Part shown: one piece after another, positions 21,782 to 27,699 of the stretch
Layout: every line of letters starts with the position of its first letter
Numbering within the stretch: position 1 is the first letter of the stretch
Origin: a virus
Virus record (IMG/VR): IMGVR_UViG_3300042556_001594
Coordinates: 1-34,441 of that record
Length of the DNA: 34,441 nucleotides
Reading direction: 5' to 3' (one strand)
Translations under genes and position numbers: made by a program
The notes under the pieces: generated by a model
Seen by the model: the letters and a program-made list of their open reading frames with translations, nothing else
Databases searched by the model: none
Told to the model about the DNA's origin: nothing

Positions 21782-22545
21782 CAATTTCTCCCAATAAAAT
21801 TGGAAACAGACTGCGCCACCGCAGCGGCAATGCCGGGATATGTGTCGGCTCGTTTCTGCCAGCGGTCGGCGCCAGGTGAAATGCGGTTCTGGCCGGCGTC
21901 GGTCTGGTTCGCCCAGCGCAGCCGCCCGCCGACGTTGCGAGCCGGAACAAGTTTTGCCGGGTCGCGCGGCAATTGCCAGTCCAACACTTGCGCGTCCCGG
22001 TTAATGAACCAAAGGCATGTTGCCTTGCTGGCGTCATCGCCAAAGTGATACGGCTGCACAATGTCAGACGGCCGGCACCACGCGCTTGACAGGTGGCCAA
22101 CCGGATTTTCAATCACTTTGATGTCGATGGGCAGCGCGGCCAGCCGGTTCACATGCGCGACTGCTTCCCGGCGCGCATCGCGGCGCGCTCGCCCAACCAG
22201 CGTTTCGGGCTTCACCTTCTGATGATAGCCAACACCCGGCCAGCGCGTGTAATCGGGATCGGCAAATGCCCATGACGCACTGTTCGTCAGATTGGTGCAG
22301 TCGGGATGGAGCACGGCGGCTGCGGGCCACATATCTGTGGCGCGCATGTTCTCCAGCATCTCGAATATATCGCCGGTCATATGACGGCCGAGCGGCAGGC
22401 CGTCGGCGCTGTATGCCATTTCCTCGCCGTCATCCTGAGATGGCAGACGGTCTATCGAATAGGTTTCATGCCCCAACGCCTGAAAAGCGCGGCGCATCAC
22501 GCCGGACGTTTCCATGCCCACGACGACGATGCCGTGGCGCTTCAC
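21781..22545 (-). CDS. Divergent C5-cytosine methyltransferase-like protein
   Basis: 254 residues from a GTG at 22545 in a GTGA overlap. Rossmann start G-I-V-V-V-G-M-E-T-S-G-V-M-R-R-A-F (motif I), then G-H-E-T-Y-S-I-D (motif II), A-A-V-L-H-P-D-C-T in the place of the catalytic P-C loop (Cys kept), and I-E-N-P-V-G (motif VI E-N-V). The typical C-terminal target-recognition and motif X regions are missing or altered. Many phages encode this short type, annotated as DNA cytosine methyltransferase without proven activity. It may protect phage DNA or act on another base derivative. Confidence 0.75.
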   Translation of the reverse strand: MKRHGIVVVGMETSGVMRRAFQALGHETYSIDRLPSQDDGEEMAYSADGLPLGRHMTGDIFEMLENMRATDMWPAAAVLHPDCTNLTNSASWAFADPDYTRWPGVGYHQKVKPETLVGRARRDARREAVAHVNRLAALPIDIKVIENPVGHLSSAWCRPSDIVQPYHFGDDASKATCLWFINRDAQVLDWQLPRDPAKLVPARNVGGRLRWANQTDAGQNRISPGADRWQKRADTYPGIAAAVAQSVSNFIGRN

Positions 22546-22742
22546 TGCGCGGCCTTCTCGGCAGCGTAGGCCCGGCACCACTCCCGAGCCTCATCCGTGC
22601 AATTGCCAACCCGCACGATGGCGTCAGCCATGCCGGGCGCCAACCGCTTGTCGCGGCGGCACTCCATCATGCGGATAGTTTCCTGCACGTCGGCCAATGT
22701 CTGTGTGCGGCGCTTGCCGTCATATGCGGGCTGGTTGTTCAT
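22542..22742 (-). CDS. Hypothetical protein
   Basis: 66 residues from the ATG at 22742, 1 nt after the preceding stop. Helical, with T-L-A-D-V-Q-E-T-I-R-M-M-E-C-R-R-D-K-R near 20-38. Coupled by GTGA to the methyltransferase-like gene. Function unknown. Confidence 0.6.
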   Translation of the reverse strand: MNNQPAYDGKRRTQTLADVQETIRMMECRRDKRLAPGMADAIVRVGNCTDEAREWCRAYAAEKAAQ

Positions 22743-22743
22743 A

Positions 22744-22956
22744 TCAGCACCCACCCCGCCCGACCTCGTACATATCGGGATCGCGTGGGAGATAGTCGTC
22801 TTCCGCCATTTCGGCCTCCTGCTCCAGCGAGGCAATGCTGCGCGCGATATCGTCGATGCCGTTGTAATCGGCCAGCTTCTTCATCGCGGCCAGACCTTCG
22901 CGGATCGCTTTCAGCGCCTTCAGGCAGTCGGCCTTTTCGCCGTTCGTCAGTGCCAT
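22744..22956 (-). CDS. First gene of leftward unit, hypothetical
   Basis: 70 residues from the ATG at 22956, preceded by a G-rich site (GGGGACGGGAC). Helical bundle-like sequence (K-A-L-K-A-I-R-E-G-L-A-A-M-K-K-L-A-D-Y) with an acidic C terminus. As the promoter-proximal gene it may be an early host-directed or regulatory protein. That is a guess from position. Confidence 0.6.
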   Translation of the reverse strand: MALTNGEKADCLKALKAIREGLAAMKKLADYNGIDDIARSIASLEQEAEMAEDDYLPRDPDMYEVGRGGC

Positions 22957-23102
22957 GTCCCGTCCCCGTGTTTGATGCTGCAATGGGCAAACCATCCCAT
23001 ACCGCGCCGGGCGTGTAAAGCAGAAAAATACGGACCATTAATCTTTACATATCCGTAATTATGCTGTAGACGGCGCAACACTACATCAAACAGAGGTTCA
23101 CA
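22957..23102. promoter_or_regulatory. Divergent control region between leftward and rightward units
   Basis: This 146-bp gap is the only place from which both units diverge, and 23020-23070 is the most AT-rich stretch around. It contains a 6-bp inverted repeat, TACGGA (23029-23034) and TCCGTA (23052-23057), that could be an operator. TTTACA at 23044 on plus (17 bp before a poor -10, TAGACG) and TTTACA at 23019-23014 on minus are the best -35-like boxes. Neither has a convincing -10. The promoter calls are weak. Confidence 0.5.
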
Positions 23103-23279
23103 ATGGCTGGAAATAGCAAGTCAGGCCGCAAGGCCGCCGCCACCCCGTCGATCCCCGTCATGTTCCGGCTCGACAAGGACGCCGAGACGAAGGGGCGCCA
23201 GATCGCCGCGGCCAAGGGCCTGCCGTTCGCAACCTGGCTGCGCTCAAAAGTCACCGCACTCATCAACCGGAGCAAGTGA
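23103..23279 (+). CDS. Small ribbon-helix-helix-like protein
   Basis: 58 residues, AGAGG 8 nt before the ATG. After a basic N-terminal tail comes a strand (I-P-V-M-F-R-L-D) and two helices (K-D-A-E-T-K-G-R-Q-I-A-A-A-K-G and F-A-T-W-L-R-S-K-V-T-A-L-I), the order of Arc/MetJ-type repressors. As first gene of the rightward unit next to a candidate operator, it may autoregulate the divergent promoters. Confidence 0.65.
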   Translation: MAGNSKSGRKAAATPSIPVMFRLDKDAETKGRQIAAAKGLPFATWLRSKVTALINRSK

Positions 23280-23281
23280 GC

Positions 23282-23494
23282 ATGGCCAAGAAACCCGCCG
23301 ACGACGGCACGTTCACGATCGCCCTGCAGGTCCGGCACGCCGTCTGGGTGCGCAACGCCGCGGCCGCCAACAAAGAAACGCCGCAGCAGCTCATCGAGCG
23401 GCTGATTCGCATGGCCTATGCCGGCGACCGCACCAAGGGCGGCACCATCAGCGGCGGCGCCACGGTGCTCGCGAAGGACTTTCACGGGGAATAG
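23282..23494 (+). CDS. Second ribbon-helix-helix-like protein
   Basis: 70 residues from the ATG at 23282. A GTG at 23276 overlapping the previous TGA is an alternative, and GGAG lies upstream. Strand F-T-I-A-L-Q-V, helix H-A-V-W-V-R-N-A-A-A-A-N-K, turn, helix T-P-Q-Q-L-I-E-R-L-I-R-M-A-Y, then a polar tail. Looks like the same fold as its neighbour but with little shared sequence. Could be a paired regulator or heterodimer partner. Confidence 0.6.
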   Translation: MAKKPADDGTFTIALQVRHAVWVRNAAAANKETPQQLIERLIRMAYAGDRTKGGTISGGATVLAKDFHGE

Positions 23495-23725
23495 CCGGAA
23501 CAACCGCCAGCCGTGGGGGCATTGTGGAAAACATGCGTCAAGGGGGCAAAAGGATTACCGCGTTTGCCCAAGGCTGCGGTATCATGGGGTTGAACTCTGC
23601 AAGGTTCCCTATGACCCATAATCGACACATCCCCCGGTTTCGCTCGCTATGTCCAGGGCGCCCCGCGCCTAAAGGCGACCGATCCGGCGTCACGCGGAAC
23701 CTTGCAGGGCCGGGGGCATTTCAAC
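23495..23725. promoter_or_regulatory. Structured noncoding region before the replication genes
   Basis: A 231-bp gap without a convincing gene, although a 69-codon GTG frame crosses it. It holds a perfect 12-bp inverted repeat, CTGCAAGGTTCC at 23597-23608 and GGAACCTTGCAG at 23696-23707. Just upstream is a smaller one, TACCGC 23556-23561 with GCGGTA 23576-23581. The arms could form a long-looped stem or two protein-binding sites. A leader of the replication operon or an origin element is possible. Confidence 0.45.
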
Positions 23726-24607
23726 ATGGCTGACTATCCGGCATTGCCGCTGTGGACAGATGCCTATCTGGCCGACACCACCCACCTGAGCGCGACCGAA
23801 AGCGGGGCATATCTGCACCTGCTCATGGCGGCATGGCGCGCTCCCACATGCTCAATTCCGAACAACGACCGGCAGCTTGCCCGCATGGCGCGCTGCACCC
23901 CGCGCGAGTGGCAGAAGGTCCGCGGCGTCGTGATGGCATTCTGGACGCTTGATGACGCGACCACTTTTTGGACTCAGAAACGCCTGTTGACGGAACGAAT
24001 CAGGGTCCGCGAAAACTCGCGCGAGCAGTCACGCAAGGCGGGCATTAAGTGGTTGAAAGAAAAAGAAACACGTAATGCCGCGGCATCTTCCGGGCATATG
24101 CCGAACGTATCCCCAGACGATGCCTCCATATCCATATCCATATCCATAGAAGAACCTAACGGTTCTTCTTCCCCCCTAGTCCCCCCGAATGTTGACGCAG
24201 CGGCAAAGGAGCCAAAGCCAGATGGACGAAAGCGACCGGCACGGCCACTCCCGGCCGATTGGAAACCTGATCAGGCCGATCATCGAGCAGCACGCGAAAG
24301 GGGCCTCAGCTACGCCGACATCGCCGTCGAGGCGACCAAGTTCCGCGACTACTGCCTCGCCCACGACAAGCGGTATGTCGACTTCGCCGCAGCCTGGCGC
24401 AACTGGTGCGACAGCCCCTACCGCAAGGCCGGACCCCCGAGGGTCAACGGTGGTGGCTCTGCCGCTGAAACCCTCGCTGCCCATCGCGAGCGAGACCGAC
24501 GTGGCATCCTTGCTGCACTCGCTCCAGAGCTGGACAATCGAGGTGCCACTGCCGGCGACGGTGACGGCGGCGCAGGTGCAGGCGGCGACGGCGCTGATGG
24601 TTTCTAG
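23726..24607 (+). CDS. DUF1376-containing replication initiator-like protein
   Basis: 293 residues from the ATG at 23726, with GGGGG 8 nt upstream; the frame is open 8 codons earlier. Residues 1-90 are the DUF1376/YdaU type (Y-P-A-L-P-L-W-T-D-A-Y-L-A-D-T, then S-G-A-Y-L-H-L-L-M-A-A-W). A low-complexity linker around 130-165 contains S-I-S-I-S-I from a hexanucleotide repeat. Residues 170-240 resemble the C-terminal segment of primosome or helicase-loader proteins (P-L-P-A-D-W-K-P...F-R-D-Y-C...W-R-N-W-C). The last 50 residues are Gly/Asp-rich and overlap the next gene in another frame. Probably directs phage replication initiation. Confidence 0.75.
   Translation: MADYPALPLWTDAYLADTTHLSATESGAYLHLLMAAWRAPTCSIPNNDRQLARMARCTPREWQKVRGVVMAFWTLDDATTFWTQKRLLTERIRVRENSREQSRKAGIKWLKEKETRNAAASSGHMPNVSPDDASISISISIEEPNGSSSPLVPPNVDAAAKEPKPDGRKRPARPLPADWKPDQADHRAARERGLSYADIAVEATKFRDYCLAHDKRYVDFAAAWRNWCDSPYRKAGPPRVNGGGSAAETLAAHRERDRRGILAALAPELDNRGATAGDGDGGAGAGGDGADGF
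24125..24169. promoter_or_regulatory. Iteron-like repeat and hairpin, candidate replication origin
   Basis: Four head-to-tail copies of TCCATA (24125-24148) are followed at once by a 9-bp perfect hairpin, AGAAGAACC-taac-GGTTCTTCT (24148-24169). The segment is AT-rich relative to the gene. Its place inside a replication initiator gene copies the lambda-type arrangement, in which the origin lies in the O gene. The alternative is a simple microsatellite in a linker. Confidence 0.4.
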
Positions 24608-24917
24608 GCTCGAGCCTGCGGGCGCCCAGCAATTTGCGGTGGCGCTGGCGCGGCTGTTTGATTTCATGCGCGCGTTCGGCACGCGGGACTTTGACAGCGA
24701 CGTGGTGACGGCGCACTACCGGGCGGCGCTAGGCGACATCCCTGCCGACCTGATGGGACGTGCCGTCGAGCGCATCATGGCGATGTGGCAGTGGCCATCG
24801 CTGCCGAAGCCTGCGGATCTGCGCAAGGCTGTCCAGGCGGAAATGGACAAGCGCACGGCGGCAAAGAACCGCCTGCAGACGGCAGCGATGCGGCTGCGCT
24901 GGGATGGCCGGGCATGA
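24450..24917 (+). CDS. Replication-associated protein (helicase-loader-like), start uncertain
   Basis: 155 residues if started at the GTG at 24450, with GAGGGT 6 nt upstream, overlapping the previous gene by 158 bp in another frame. An ATG at 24597 would give 106 residues and an 11-bp overlap. The C-terminal half (about residues 80-155) has the pattern Y-R-A-A-L-G-D-I-P-A-D-L-M-G-R-A-V-E-R...W-P-S-L-P-K-P-A-D-L-R, common in small phage proteins next to DnaC- or G39P-like loaders. Its position between the DUF1376 gene and a DnaA-domain gene fits replication. The function is inferred. Confidence 0.6.
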   Translation: MVALPLKPSLPIASETDVASLLHSLQSWTIEVPLPATVTAAQVQAATALMVSRLEPAGAQQFAVALARLFDFMRAFGTRDFDSDVVTAHYRAALGDIPADLMGRAVERIMAMWQWPSLPKPADLRKAVQAEMDKRTAAKNRLQTAAMRLRWDGRA

Positions 24918-25213
24918 TCACGATCAACGACATCAAGCAGGCCGTGGCCGAAGAGTGGCGCGTGTCGATGAATGAACTTCTCAGCGAGCGGCGCGGTCGG
25001 CACGTTTCGGTTGCGCGGCAGGCCGGATACATGCTGGCCCGCGACTTGACGCCATACAGCTTTCCGCGGATCGCTCGTGGCTTTGCGCGCATTGACCACA
25101 CAACGGTGATGCATGGCATTCGCGCAACCGAGAACCGCGTTAACAGCGACCCCGAATTTGCCAAGCGCGTAAACGCGGTGAGGGCACGCCTGGCGGCAAG
25201 GGCCAATGTCTAG
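24914..25213 (+). CDS. Stand-alone DnaA domain IV protein
   Basis: 99 residues, ATGA start overlap. It matches only the C-terminal DNA-binding domain of DnaA: helices with R-R-G-R-H-V-S-V-A-R-Q-A-G-Y-M-L-A-R-D-L-T at 26-46, the S-F-P-R-I-A-R-G-F-A segment, and the signature R-I-D-H-T-T-V-M-H-G-I at 59-69. Full-length DnaA (over 450 residues) has an ATPase domain that is absent here. The protein should be able to bind DnaA boxes without ATP control, either to help phage initiation or to compete with host DnaA at oriC. Start and end overlap its neighbours. Confidence 0.9.
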   Translation: MITINDIKQAVAEEWRVSMNELLSERRGRHVSVARQAGYMLARDLTPYSFPRIARGFARIDHTTVMHGIRATENRVNSDPEFAKRVNAVRARLAARANV

Positions 25214-25757
25214 CCGAACGTCCGGCCTTGACCCGTCGAGCGGCCTGACCGATCTGCAGGTTCTGTTCTGCCGCGCCTACGTGACCGAATTCAACGTGGA
25301 CGCAGCCGAGCGCGCCAGCGGTTGCCACGAAGGCTACGGCTCCGACCTGCTTAAGCTGGACAAGATTCAAACCTACATCCGCAAACTGACCAGCAGCGCC
25401 ACCAAGCGCGCCAAGGTGGACGCGGTGCGCGTGCTGGAGCGTGCATGGGAGATCGGCAACAGCGACATCACCGACGTGTTTGACCACGACCCGCGCGACT
25501 TGCGAACGCTGCCGAAGCGCGTGCGGCGGGCGATCAAGAAAATCAAATTCACCGAGATACTGGACGATGAAGGCCGCGTTGTCGGCCGCAAGGGAGAGAT
25601 CGAGATGCACCCGAAGATGCCGGCGCTGCAACTGCTGGCCGTGGCGACCGGCGCGGTGACGCAGCGCGAGCTGGCGAGCGCCGAGGTATTCGAAGGCTTC
25701 ACGGTGATCATGCCGGGCGACATGGCGCAACTGCCGAAGCCGGAGGGAGGCGAATGA
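25206..25757 (+). CDS. terS: Terminase small subunit (TerS), Terminase_2/XtmA type
   Basis: 183 residues, overlapping the DnaA-domain gene by 8 bp. N-terminal L-T-D-L-Q-V-L-F-C-R-A-Y-V-T-E-F-N-V-D-A-A-E-R-A-S-G near 15-40 is the helix-turn-helix start of the family. Then come the central R-V-L-E-R-A-W-E-I-G-N-S-D-I-T-D-V-F and the C-terminal M-H-P-K-M-P-A-L-Q-L-L-A-V-A-T-G segment. It binds the packaging start site and guides TerL. Encoded rightward among replication/regulatory genes, whereas TerL is on the opposite strand at 13708-15291. Confidence 0.85.
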   Translation: MSSRTSGLDPSSGLTDLQVLFCRAYVTEFNVDAAERASGCHEGYGSDLLKLDKIQTYIRKLTSSATKRAKVDAVRVLERAWEIGNSDITDVFDHDPRDLRTLPKRVRRAIKKIKFTEILDDEGRVVGRKGEIEMHPKMPALQLLAVATGAVTQRELASAEVFEGFTVIMPGDMAQLPKPEGGE

Positions 25758-26422
25758 TGCACGATGACGGAAGCTGCCCACTGTGTGGCCAGCCAAAGCG
25801 CAAGCAGCGATCGCACACATTTGGCGACGTGACCGTGGCCAATGGCGAAATCAGCAAGGGCGGCATGAGCATGATCCTGACGCCGGTTCGCTTTGCCATC
25901 GTCGAGGCGCTGTCGGCGCGTGCAAACAAACCAGTGGCGCTGGAATCGCTCATGCAGGTGGTGTACGGCGACAGCGATGACCCGCCAACCGAGCGCGTGC
26001 TGGACGTTCACCTGTCGCACCTTCGCCGCATGATCGGGGTTGGGGCAATCGAGACACGCTTTGGCGGTTTCCGCATCTTCCGGCCAGACAAGGTTGTGCT
26101 TAACCCGGATGCTGTTGGCGGCGATCCTGTCGCCCGGCACAATGCCTGGACGCGGGAGCACGAGGAAACCCTGCGCGACATGTTCCACCGTGGCATGAGC
26201 GACGAAGCGATTGCCAAGGCGCTAAACCGTGGCACGTCCGGCGTCGTCGCTCGCCGTCTGCGGCTGGGGCTAACGAAGCCGCGCAAGCATGATTTCTGGA
26301 CGGCGAACGAGGATGCTGTGCTGACGCTGACCGCATCGAACCGGCAAGCCGCAGCAGCCACGGGCCGGTCGGTGGTGGCCGTGAAAATCCGCCGTGCCTA
26401 CCTGCGCAGGAAGTCGGCATGA
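25754..26422 (+). CDS. Regulator: zinc knuckle, OmpR/CtrA-type winged helix and GcrA/Myb-like helices
   Basis: 222 residues, ATGA overlap (a second ATG follows directly). C-P-L-C-G at 8-12 suggests a partial zinc knuckle. Residues 39-110 fit an OmpR-type winged helix (I-L-T-P-V-R-F-A-I-V-E-A-L, V-V-Y-G-D-S-D-D-P-P-T-E-R-V-L-D-V-H-L-S-H-L-R-R-M-I, then I-E-T-R-F-G-G-F-R-I-F), close in layout to the CtrA DNA-binding domain but with no receiver domain. Residues 131-173 (A-W-T-R-E-H-E-E-T-L...A-I-A-K-A-L...R-L-R-L-G-L) and 181-217 look like GcrA/Myb-type helix-turn-helix units. Placed before the virion genes, it is a candidate late-gene activator or host cell-cycle regulator mimic. Confidence 0.75.
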   Translation: MMHDDGSCPLCGQPKRKQRSHTFGDVTVANGEISKGGMSMILTPVRFAIVEALSARANKPVALESLMQVVYGDSDDPPTERVLDVHLSHLRRMIGVGAIETRFGGFRIFRPDKVVLNPDAVGGDPVARHNAWTREHEETLRDMFHRGMSDEAIAKALNRGTSGVVARRLRLGLTKPRKHDFWTANEDAVLTLTASNRQAAAATGRSVVAVKIRRAYLRRKSA

Positions 26423-26850
26423 CCCCGCCGCTGACGTTCCACACCAGCCTTGACCACGGCCCGGCGTTCGTGATGTTCGGCGGCTTGCTGGCTGCGGGCG
26501 ATGTGCGCTGGTGGTGGCGTCCGTTCCGGGCGCGGGGCTTCGAGCACGTGTTCGCGATCCTGCCCATGGTCGACGGCTCCTGCGTCGTCAACGGCCTGGC
26601 CAGCCATGTCCTGATCGACTGGTCCCCGTACCCGGCGGCCGACTGCGCGCTCACCCTTTTGCGCCAGTTCCCCCAGATGTCGTGTGTGAGGGTAGTGGAC
26701 CGGACTACCGCTAGCGTGTATGTTCCGTTTGAACCGATGACCTGTGTCACGGTTGTCAAGGCAATTTTCGGCATCCGGGCGCCGTGGGTTGTCAGCCCGA
26801 AAGGGCTACATGACCTCCTTTTGCGACGTGGGGCGGAAAGGTTCGGTTGA
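26419..26850 (+). CDS. Hypothetical protein, possible permuted papain-like fold
   Basis: 143 residues, ATGA overlap. G-F-E-H-V-F-A-I-L at 40-48 followed much later by P-M-T-C-V-T-V-V-K-A-I-F-G-I at 106-119 gives the His-then-Cys order of circularly permuted NlpC/P60-like (YiiX-type) enzymes. The ending W-V-V-S-P-K-G-L-H-D-L-L recurs in related phage proteins, always without function to my knowledge. If active, H43 and C109 would be the catalytic pair. Could also be purely structural. Confidence 0.6.
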   Translation: MTPPLTFHTSLDHGPAFVMFGGLLAAGDVRWWWRPFRARGFEHVFAILPMVDGSCVVNGLASHVLIDWSPYPAADCALTLLRQFPQMSCVRVVDRTTASVYVPFEPMTCVTVVKAIFGIRAPWVVSPKGLHDLLLRRGAERFG

Positions 26851-26851
26851 G

Positions 26852-27079
26852 GTGGGTGATACCGTTTCATCGCTGTTCAGCCGGCCGAAGGCGCAGAATG
26901 TGCCCGCGGCTGCGTCTGCCGCGAACGTGAGCGCGCAAAACGACGCTGACGCCCAGACCCGCGAACTCCGCCGCCGCGAGGCCGCTGCCCGCAATGCCCG
27001 CACCCGCGGGCGATCCCTTCTGCTGTACGACACGCCGCTGGGCGTTGATGGCGGCAGCCTCGATCCGAACCGGAGCTAA
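26852..27079 (+). CDS. Small virion-associated protein with LLLYD C-terminal motif
   Basis: 75 residues from a GTG at 26852 with GGAAAGG about 10 nt upstream; an in-frame ATG at 26810 is possible. The beginning (S-S-L-F-S-R-P-K-A) resembles small podophage structural proteins that start G-L-F-S-x-P-K. The end R-T-R-G-R-S-L-L-L-Y-D-T-P-L-G recurs in the next gene. Probably in the head or connector cluster. Confidence 0.6.
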   Translation: MGDTVSSLFSRPKAQNVPAAASAANVSAQNDADAQTRELRRREAAARNARTRGRSLLLYDTPLGVDGGSLDPNRS

Positions 27080-27081
27080 CG

Positions 27082-27699
27082 ATGGCCGACGGTGAATCCC
27101 CGAGTTTCAGCGCCGGTGAAGTCGGCAACGTGGTCGGCAGCGTCATCGGCGGGTTGCTTGGTGGCGCGCTTGGTCCTGCTGGCGGCATGATCGGCGCGGC
27201 TGTTGGCGGCAAGGCTGGCAGCGCGGTCGGCAATTCCGTCGGGGGCAGCATCGGCACCAACGCAGGCGGCACCACGACTAACGAGCAGGGCGTTGATACC
27301 AGCCTTGACGACTTCGCGGTGAACGATGGATACGGGCCCGGCGCCGCTGGCCCGTCCACCGCGCCAGGCTCGATGCCCGATGTTGTGCAGTCGATGGTCG
27401 ATGCTGCGCCCGGTGCCGGTGGCGACATGGGCACGATCAACCGCACCGACCCGCCCCCGATGAGCGCGCCCGCTGCGCCGCCGTCCGTCACGGCTGACAC
27501 CGTGAGCGTCACCATGGATTCCGGCGTCACCAACGACACGCCGCCTGCCGCTCCCGCCGCGCCTGTAACGCCGCCGGTTACGCCCGCCTCGCTGGCCGAC
27601 AATCGCGGCCCGGTGCGCGTGATCCGTGGTCGCGGCGCGCGCCGCCTGCTGCTGTACGATGCCCAGTCGCAGGGCGCGTCAACGCTGGGTGGTGCGTGA
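27082..27699 (+). CDS. Glycine-zipper, proline-rich virion-cluster protein
   Basis: 205 residues, GGAG 7 nt upstream. Residues 13-65 are a glycine zipper (V-G-S-V-I-G-G-L-L-G-G-A-L-G and repeats) likely to pack into or across a membrane. Residues 80-185 are Pro/Ala-rich linker. The end (R-G-R-G-A-R-R-L-L-L-Y-D-A) repeats the motif of its neighbour. TGATG overlap with the portal. Could be a small ejected or connector-associated protein. Confidence 0.65.
   Translation: MADGESPSFSAGEVGNVVGSVIGGLLGGALGPAGGMIGAAVGGKAGSAVGNSVGGSIGTNAGGTTTNEQGVDTSLDDFAVNDGYGPGAAGPSTAPGSMPDVVQSMVDAAPGAGGDMGTINRTDPPPMSAPAAPPSVTADTVSVTMDSGVTNDTPPAAPAAPVTPPVTPASLADNRGPVRVIRGRGARRLLLYDAQSQGASTLGGA

Noticed and set aside
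23524-23733. A 69-codon frame with GTG start before the DUF1376 gene
   Set aside because: No good ribosome site, no recognisable fold, and it crosses the 12-bp inverted repeat. Treated as noncoding control region, though a 40-codon ATG frame at 23611 cannot be excluded.
24125-24148. TCCATA repeats as a CRISPR array
   Set aside because: The 6-bp units are contiguous, without spacers and inside a gene.
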